A stretch of 64,000 bases of DNA from Margaritifera margaritifera. Lineage: Eukaryota > Mollusca > Bivalvia > Unionida > Margaritiferidae. The stretch covers positions 329,501-393,500 of the forward strand of contig JAQPZY010000984.1 of the NCBI GenBank assembly GCA_029931535.1, written 5' to 3'. Position 1 is the stretch's first letter. Each line of letters starts with the position of its first letter. Under the pieces are notes generated by a model. The model saw only the letters and a program-made list of their open reading frames with translations, did no database searches and had not been told where the DNA came from. A program made the position numbers and the translations under genes. Of the stretch, positions 56,835 to 64,000 are shown piece after piece.

Positions 56835-57715
56835 CCTGTCCATAAAGCCAAGTGATCATATGGTATGGCATCCATCGTGCATCGTCTGTCTGTCCTTCAA
56901 CAATTGCTTGTTACCACTCTAGAGTCCATATTTCTGATCTGATTTTCAATCAGACATGGAATATGGGTTTATATCATCAAAATCTCAGGCGAATTCAATA
57001 ACGAGAGAGATCCATGTATATTAATGAGGTGATCTTGCACATGCTTGGGTAACTTTGTTACCATTCTTGAGACCATATTTCAAATCCAGTTTTGATCAAA
57101 CTTGGAATATATGTTTATATGATTAAGATCCCTGATGAGTTCAGTAATGAACGAGATCCACACACATTAATGATGTGATCTTGCATCTGATTGGCTGAGC
57201 TAGTTTAACTCTGAGCTAGTTTAACATCTGATTGGCTGAGCTAGTTTAACTCTTTATTTCTGATCTAAACTTGGAATATATACTTATAACATTAAGGTCT
57301 TGTTCAAGTTCAGTAAAGACCAAGATCCTTGCATATTAATGAGATGATCTTGCATCTGATTGGCTACGCTTGTTACCTCCCAGGAAGCAATATTTCTGAT
57401 CCGATTTTGATCAAACTTGAAATCTAAGCTTATATCATCAAGGTCTTGGATTGATTCAATAATAAGTGAGATCCATCAATATTAATGAGGTGATCTTGCA
57501 CATGATTGGATAACCTTGTTACAACTCTTGAAGCCATATTTCTGATACGATTTTGATAAAACTTACAATATGGGTTTATATCATCAAGATCTGGATGGAT
57601 TTGATAATTAGCAAGATCCACAAATAATAATGAGATAATCTTGCATCTGATTGGCTATGCTTGTTACCACAATAGAGGTTGTATTTCTGATCCAATTTTG
57701 ATCTAACTTGGAATA
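56835..57715. repeat. Dispersed repeat with about 150-bp tandem units, block 1
   Basis: Starts TAGCTCACCTGTCCATAAAG and contains five to six units with ATTAATGAGGTGATCTTGCA, CTGATTGGCTGAGCT, CTGATCCGATTTTGATCAAA and CTTGGAATATATG. A 41-bp piece (ACATCTGATTGGCTGAGCTA) is locally duplicated near 57183-57255. This kind of element (short start, internal array) is of the same general type as 24490 and 27230, though of another family. Confidence 0.85.
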
Positions 57716-58599
57716 CAGTGTTGCACCTTGAACAGGTTTCCTTCAATTTTTTGTCCTTTGTCCCTCAAATTTCAACCCCTGTGGGTGGAGCATGTGTATT
57801 TTTTTGTCAGGAAAACATTTTAAAATATGCCTACTACTTTCCTTTAGTGCATGTCCATCCATGTCTGTGTTTGGTGCTATCAATGGCCAGAGTCGCCAAA
57901 GGCAATAAAAAAACTGTAAGATGGCAATTAATATCAATTTTAAAACAACATTTGTGGCAATCAGAAATGAAAGATTTGTGGTAGTCTGTCAAGTTCCAAT
58001 GTAAAGTTTTTGTTGACCATTAGCATAGTATATTTTCGAGGTTGAAGGCACATCTACGGCAGTGAAAATTTAATTTATTTCAAGATTGAATTAATGACAA
58101 AAGGGTCTGAATTTGAAATAATTCAGAAAAGTATGGAAGTTATTATAATAAATGCTGGTAGCTAATGAGTGAACACTAAAGTTAAATGAGAGCAAAATCT
58201 GGAATGGAAAATTCCATAGTGCAGCTCATTTCAGGTTAGCAAGATATTCAGACAAGTTAATGTTTTCGTGAGTTACTTGAGCACTTGATAAAACATTTAT
58301 TAAAATAATGTAAGTGTTCAAGGAAAAGATGATAGTACAGTGCAGACTACAAAGTTAAGGTGGCAAAACTGTCAAAGCAAATAAGATTATGTAAAAATAA
58401 TGGTATTACTAGTGCAAGAAGTACAATCTACAATTTCCCGTTGCCCTTAAAAATATTGGGTTTCCCCCAAATTTGGAGTATTAATAAAGTTTGTGAGGCA
58501 TTGTTATTATGTTAATATTATCTAAAATTGATTTGGCATTATGTATCATACATTATCTTCATTAGAACTAGCAAATGTTCATAATTAACTGGATGATCA
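57716..58599. other. Insert between two repeat blocks, nothing recognised
   Basis: The plus-strand frame at 57718-57984 has no recognisable motif. Confidence 0.45.
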
Positions 58600-58930
58600 A
58601 GTTTTTTTCAGCATCAAAAAGTTAGCAAATGTCTCCTGGAAGAGATGATGATGTAGAAAAATCAGTGCCTCTCTCTCTCTCTCTCTCTCTCTGAACCTCT
58701 TTAGGGCATGCTTGCAGGGGTAATAAACAGTAAACCATGCTAATTTTGTTGAGACCACATACACGCCGCTGTGGTCGTCAGATGTGACTCTGCGATAAGC
58801 ATAGTGTTCAGAGCTATTCTCTGTGAGAAGCCGTGGCAAGTCTCTCAGGACATGCAGAGAGATGGTAGAAGGTTTTTTTTCGTAATCCTCTCCAGTGTCT
58901 CTCCACCCCCACCATGAAGCATGGGGAATC
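58600..58930. other. Unidentified, relatively GC-rich block with (CT)n
   Basis: After a (CT)n run at 58671-58692, a minus-strand frame reads without stops through LHVLRDLPRLLTENSSEHYA and SGVYVVSTKLAWFTVYY. It looks more protein-like than its surroundings but lacks splice context and I cannot place it; a transposon-derived origin is possible. Confidence 0.35.
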
Positions 58931-59260
58931 GAAAAATTATGTGACCTGTGCTGTATCATCAAGATCTTGGATGTCGATAATGAGTCAGATCTATGCATAT
59001 TAATGAGGTGATCTTGCATCTGATTGGCTGAGTTCATTACCACTCTGGAGACCATATTTCTGATTCAGTTTTAATCAAGCTTGGGATATATGCTTATATC
59101 ATCAAGATCTTGTAAAGGTTTGATAATGAGTGGAATGCACCCTTATTAATAAGCTGATCTGCATCTGATTGACCAAACTTGTTACCACTCTGGAAAGCCA
59201 TATTTTCTGGTCTGATTTTGATCAAACTTGAAATATTGGCTTATTTCTCCATCAAATACT
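58931..59260. repeat. Dispersed repeat with about 150-bp tandem units, block 2
   Basis: Two more units of the 56835-57715 repeat in the same orientation (ATTAATGAGGTGATCTTGCA, CTGATTGGCTGAG), separated from block 1 by about 1.2 kb. Confidence 0.8.
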
Positions 59261-60179
59261 TTACCTAATCACATTAACATTAGGATTATTTCTGCTACCT
59301 CCAAATCCAGCCCTCCCTGAAAGATGAAAAGAAAAGGTCTTTCTGTCAAAATATTATATAGACAAAGGGAAGCAACTCTTACAGGATGACCCCACTTTCT
59401 ACCCACTAGGTGGCTACTGTTATATGTCACCAGTAATCAACTTTAACATAATGCTGTAACACGGACCTCTGTGAATCCAATTTATTATATATTTAAATTC
59501 ATCCATCCATTTCTTTATTTTAGTGGTATAGTAAGTCCACAAAAGTTTTATATGGTGCTTACTGGATACAACATTTTTGTGAAATTCCAGTGAATTTATT
59601 CAGATTTTGCATTGTACCATTTGTTACTAAAGCTGGATGTGAAGGTTACATTTTGACTTATACAGCTGGCCAGCTGACTGACTCAACTGCAATTTGACTT
59701 GTACAGCCGGACGGCCAGCCGAACCGCAAGCAATACAGACTGACGAGTGGGAAGGTTTTCAGTTTAACTTATACGGTCTGCTGACTGACCAAACCATCCA
59801 GCCGGCAAGGCATTTATTGTTTTTCATATGCCATTCTGACTGCTGACCAACCGGTCCAGCAGTGGTCAAGAGTCTGTTCTTTTGGACTGGCAAGCCGGCC
59901 GGCTGGGTGTCATTGCATTCCAACAGCAACAATGTATTATGCTGAACAGACCACACAGCTAGCTGGCAGGCCAGCCAGTCAAACTAACCGACCGACTGGA
60001 ATGACCATATCTATGAAAATACATAGCAAACTGGCTTTACTTATAGAGCCACCCAACCGAGCCAAATCGGCTGTGCCAGACCATTCTATAATGCAACCTC
60101 TACTGACAGCATATCCAATGGGTAAATCGATGATGCATGCTAATGATACTTCATCATCATTACCATATTGAATGCTGTT
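59261..60179. other. Intronic DNA; GC-rich GCCGGC-word segment before DIRS
   Basis: From about 59660 to 60000 short words (GGCCAGC, GCCGGC, GACTGAC) recur in scrambled order with GC content well above the surroundings. It may be the 5' untranslated or terminal region of the DIRS element that follows, but I could not find its inverted terminal repeats. Confidence 0.4.
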
Positions 60180-61149
60180 TCCCTGCACACAGGGTGTACA
60201 GGAAGAACAAAATTCACAAGTTGATGAAGGGGATGAAATAGAAATACCTGAATATGTTGATCCCATAATAGAATGGACTTAATTCAGTTTCAATGCGTCA
60301 GTAGAGGAAATCTATAGGATTTTGCCTTTGTCTGACTGCCCCCATCCACCTACAATCATCCATACCTACAAAGTCATGACCTTTGTAGATGTTGATGATG
60401 ACGATAAAAGTCAGTCCTTCACTCTACCGCAGTTGTCAAAAATTGCAGAAACTACCATGCAAAAGCCTTCTTCTCACTGAGTCTATTACCAGCAAGTTTC
60501 TAAATCTCACATGGATGAATACTGCCCAGAAATACCAAGCATAGATAATGATGACTGCCCCACTCTGTTACAAAATGGGAAGGCAAGTCTTTAACGTTAC
60601 TTCAAAGTTAATATTAAACATTGTATCAACATCTTCACTACTTGACTCAGCATCTTTGGTGATATTTTGCTAGCTGAGAAGGCTGGAAATGATCATGTCT
60701 GGGATTCAGTGAGTGTCGCTAAGGTAATGAATAGAGCAGCCCACTACATGATGGCTAATGCCCTTAAAGCCTCTTGCAATATGAATTTAATTAGAAGAGA
60801 TGCACTCCCACACTCTTCTTCTTTAAAACCACATCATGCTGCAGCTTTGCATACTCTCTTTTGGTTATCCCCATCTGTTTGGAGGTCGAATTGAAGAGGT
60901 GCAAAAGCAGGCAGCACAAGACTTGCCCCTCTAACTTTCAGCACGAGCTCCCATATCCCAAAGTTTTCTTCCTCCAAGCCTCCTGCCAACCATCAATGAT
61001 TTACTGTTCCTCCTGCCCGCTGGCAACCCACCCATGGGCACCGGACTCCTCTTTTTGTGCCAGACTTGTATCAGTCTATTTCTGGAAAACGAATGGGTGA
61101 TTCAAGTTGTGTCAGAGGGTCTCTGAATCTCATTCATCTGGCCTCCTCT

Positions 61150-62700
61150 ACTTTCATCATCCCCTTCATGACAAAAATCCCAAGCAATTTCATGAAAGCA
61201 GATGTACTACAGGAGATAGAGCTTTTGCAGGTGGTGGAGGTGATACGAAAGCCGTATACACTGGGTTTCTGTTTCCAGGATCTTTCTGGGCACTAAGTCC
61301 AGTAGCAAAAATTGAGACTTGTAGACCTAAGCAGGCTCAATCAATTCATTTTTGCCCCGAAATTCAAGATGGAGATGGAAAAGTCTCTCTGTCTTTCAGT
61401 GCGATGTGATCAGTCTCGACCTGTCAGATGCATTCTTCCACATACCAATTTATATAGCATCATGAAAATATCTCCGATTCACATACCGCAGGACAGTATA
61501 CCAATTCTGTGATCTTCCTTTCAGCCTCAGTCTAAGTCATTGGGCCTTCACAAAAATGTTAGACTGTGTAATATCCAAGTTCAGGACGACCCTCCACAGT
61601 GACGGTAGCATACCTGGATGATATACTTAAAAACATTTGGTAAGTTCGATTTTGGTCCACAACATGAACAATCTTTTTTCGCTCACCCAGAGTCTAGGAT
61701 GGATAATCAATGTGGAGAATTCCGACCTTATCCCTTCTCAACATTCCTTCCAAACGCATTGAAAGCATCGTTCATGTGTCAGAGAGGATGTCAAACAAGA
61801 CATTTATTTCAGTGAGGGAGTTCCTTCAGCTCCTCAGCCTATTCAGTGCAGCAGCAGACTTGTTACACCTTGGCTGCCTTTACATGCATCCCTTATAGAT
61901 GGCCGTTCTCTCGCAATGGTGATTGATCATGGGCCATCTGGATCACCACATTATGATCTTGACCAATATCAAACACTTCCTTGTACCATGGCAAGACAGG
62001 AAGTGGCTAATGGCAGGAACACCCCAAGAAAACCCACAACCGAAAATAAAAATGTGTACAGATGCCAGTTTGTCAGGTTGGGAATCACACTTGCTACCAG
62101 ACTGCACCGGTCAGTGGCAAGTGGATGCTTCAAGAGAAGGTTCTTCATATCAACATCTTGGAAATGAAAGCTATTCTTAGTGCCTCCCACTGCATGCATG
62201 GAAAAACACTCCTGGTAATGTCAAACAATTCAGTCATGTTTACATACCACTTCAAATAAAGGAGGGACTTAATCACCAGACCATTGTGACATGGTATGAG
62301 ATTGCCTTCGATGGTTTGCCCAATACCAAATAAATAATAAAGTATGACACTTACTGGGCTGGCTAAATGTATTAGTCAACTCATTATCGAGGAGAGGAAA
62401 ACTACTTCACACAGAGTGATCTCTCCACCCATCAATATTCAACCAGGTCTGTGCCCTATGTGGCTGCCCAATGATGGATCTGTTTGTGACAAGGTGGAAC
62501 AACAAATTGCCCACCTTCATCTCCCCATTTCCAGACCCAGAATCATGGGCCATAGACACTTTTTCAATGAGCTGGGAGGGAATGTGGGCATACGCCTTCC
62601 CTCCATCAGTCTTGATTCATAAAATAATTCAGAAAATGAGTGGCACAGACTGCAAAATAGTTCTGATTGCCCCTCTATGATGGAACAAATCCTGGATCAA
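61150..62700 (+). pseudogene. DIRS reverse transcriptase-RNase H remnant
   Basis: Motif A is seen as SLDLSDAFFHIPI near 61410-61450, in a frame different from LVDLSRLNQF at about 61320, so at least one frameshift separates them. The catalytic YxDD box is not readable; the sequence near 61605 gives only VAYLDD-like traces (GTAGCATACCTGGATGATAT). The RNase H part at 62050 has KMCTDASLSGW with its Asp. A frame at 62471-62680 (MMDLFVTRWNNKLPTFISPF) is the linker to the recombinase, which in intact elements reads DLFATxxNxKLPxFVSP. It would have copied the element RNA in the cytoplasm or nucleus; here it is dead. Confidence 0.88.
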
Positions 62701-62879
62701 CGATCTGCTGCCATAGCAACAGACACACCCAGGAAAGATATAGTGACCCCAACTCTGCTCAAGCAGCTGAGGTCGCTACTATTCCATTCATGTAGAAAAT
62801 CATCCTTCACGCTTGGCTCTTGTCAGGGATGCCTATCGTGAAATATAGTTCGGCGCTTTAATTGTGGAGAGGATCGTAA

Positions 62880-63850
62880 CAGCTAGAAGACCCTCCACTC
62901 CGAATGCATAGGAGGGAAAATGGCATGTTTTTAATGAACGGTGTCACATCAGTGACATCACACCACCCTCAGCCTCCATTCCCCAACTGGCTAACTTATT
63001 TCTGTTTCTCTTTGAGGACAAGAAGTTGGCCTCTATCAGAATAAATTGATACTGTTCCATGATTTCAACCACGGTCAGACATCATGGAAGAGATGGTATT
63101 GGATGCAACAAGGACTTGTCTGACTTGCTGTCCAATTTTGATTTATCTAGACCATGCTCACTCACCTTATTTCCAAAATGGAATCTCTAATGGGTCTGTA
63201 CATGGCTCAGATCATCCAAGTTTGAGTCCATGTCTTCTACCTCACTAACGTAGCTATGATATAATGCTTGCTTTCTGATAGCACTAGTTTCAGCATGCAG
63301 GGTAAGTGATCTACATGCCCTATCCATGAATCCAAACTACATGCAGTTCCGTTCTGACAGTTCAGTCGTTTTAATGACGCAACCTGGTTTCATCTCTGAG
63401 AACAGGTTGCCATCACTAGGCAATCAACAAATAACTATTCATTCCCTCTTCTCGATCGATATGTTGAGAGAAGTGAAGCCGCAGGATCCCATACTCACTC
63501 AGATGCTATCTGAAGCACATGGAGAGCATCCTCAACAGCTGTAAAAGACTATTCCTACTGCTGAAAGCAGGAAAACAAGACGTAAACACACAAGCACTTG
63601 GTTAAAGGGGGTTATCAAATTAGCGTACTCTGAAGTCTCAGGATCAGGTGTGGCTAATGAAAATTTCGACTCATGAAATATGAGCCATAGTCAGTTGGAT
63701 GGCATGCCCAGACTGCTTTCTCCATCTTCTATATGTGTGACATGGTCTTGCAAAGGAGAGAACTGAATCTTGTCGGGTTAGTGGTAGCTGCCCAAACAGT
63801 GACCATGCCCCATTTATGAAAGCACAACCTTCTACCCAGGCAGGAATTTG
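62880..63850 (+). pseudogene. DIRS tyrosine recombinase remnant
   Basis: Recognised by SACRVSDLHALSMN (family SACRVSELxAL, box I with catalytic Arg), QPGFISENRLPSL and, further on, STHEI with the second Arg of HxxR lost. The final catalytic Tyr region is not readable. This enzyme joins the circular DNA copy into the genome, in place of an integrase, and leaves no target duplication. The frame 63326-63544 is the longest open piece. Confidence 0.85.
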
Positions 63851-63870
63851 CCACTTTTGCTGGATTTCAC

Positions 63871-64000
63871 CTGAAAAAGTTTTGATGGTAAGACAATAAT
63901 CAAGTGCGGAATAACACAGGGATCCCTCTCGCACATGTATTAACAAATTGTCCTTGATTGTGCTTAACTAATGTTAGGAGAAGTTCATCCTTTTAGTAGA
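63871..64000. other. End of window, nothing recognised
   Basis: Possibly the 3' end of the DIRS element; no terminal repeat can be checked because the window stops. Confidence 0.4.

Larger units (their letters stand above)
60180..63870 (+). mobile_element. Decayed DIRS-type tyrosine-recombinase retrotransposon
   Basis: Three parts lie in the DIRS order. A gag-like ORF1 (about 60180-61080) shows NALKASCNMNLIRRDALPHS and, in another frame, LFGGRIEEVQKQAAQDL. A reverse transcriptase/RNase H part (about 61150-62700) shows VVEVIRKPYTLGF, LVDLSRLNQF, SLDLSDAFFHIPI and YQFCDLPFS, then KIKMCTDASLSGW (RNase H) . A tyrosine recombinase part (about 62880-63850) shows LIALVSACRVSDLHALSM with the first catalytic Arg and STHEI, where the HxxR Arg codon has become TGA. 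It ends near GLVVAAQTVTMPH, similar to DIRS protein ends. Dozens of stops and frameshifts. It most likely sits in the TMEM134-like intron. Confidence 0.9.

Overview
This is a piece of an animal nuclear genome, most likely a mollusc and probably a bivalve. It is AT-rich and intron-rich, full of microsatellites and decayed transposable elements, and has no operons or prokaryotic gene structure. The mollusc/bivalve assignment is inference: it rests on the mix of DIRS, Penelope-like, hAT, LINE and tRNA-SINE remnants, on short dispersed repeats carrying internal tandem arrays, and on host proteins that look like ordinary metazoan orthologues. Most long open frames here are chance or repeat-derived.

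Two host genes can be read with confidence, and they sit head to head. On the minus strand a complete three-exon MIF-like gene (macrophage migration inhibitory factor / tautomerase superfamily) has exon 1 at 45535-45642, exon 2 at 34956-35125 and exon 3 at 34245-34311. Its splice sites are canonical, its exon pattern nearly matches human MIF, and intron 1 is about 10.4 kb. On the plus strand, starting 253 bp from the MIF start codon, is a TMEM134-like gene. Exon 1 starts at 45896, later exons lie at 53460-53521, 54748-54819 and 55759-55835, and a 27-nt micro-exon is possible at 53183-53209. Its last exon(s), encoding most of the membrane domain, are not seen before 64000. The 253-bp gap is a natural candidate for a shared bidirectional promoter.

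Region by region. 1-13.7 kb: mostly non-coding, with a SINE fragment, large AT/GT/CT microsatellites, a hairpin, two weak exon candidates and one dispersed element present as two inverted copies (about 7468-8056 and 12538-13680). 13.7-15.9 kb: a 5'-truncated, broken LINE with endonuclease tail, reverse transcriptase and C-terminal region. 16.2-18.1 kb: a minus-strand Penelope-like element split by a solo LTR. 18.6-22.5 kb: decayed coding remnants with an internal duplication, a two-membrane-segment ORF, three minisatellites and two SINE pieces. 24.5-29.4 kb: two related about 147-bp tandem arrays flanking a fragment of protein-primed-type (DNA_pol_B_2) DNA polymerase. 30-31.6 kb: the 3' part of an L1/Tx1-like LINE on the minus strand. 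32.5-33.4 kb: a second solo LTR of the same family. 34.2-45.6 kb: the MIF gene, whose intron 1 holds a 405-bp MITE with perfect target duplication, a 2.5-kb hAT element inserted inside a tRNA-derived SINE, and a second hAT-related cluster. 45.9-64 kb: the TMEM134-like gene, with an about 800-bp inverted-repeat structure in intron 1, LINE RNase H debris, two neighbouring 32-bp minisatellites and finally a decayed DIRS-type tyrosine-recombinase retrotransposon (about 60.2-63.9 kb).

No CRISPR array, tRNA or rRNA gene was found. No new system with a defensible function was seen. The best leads are the compact divergent promoter, the nested insertions that can be dated by their target duplications, the paired solo LTRs and the virus-like (Polinton-type) debris near 18.6-25.7 kb.
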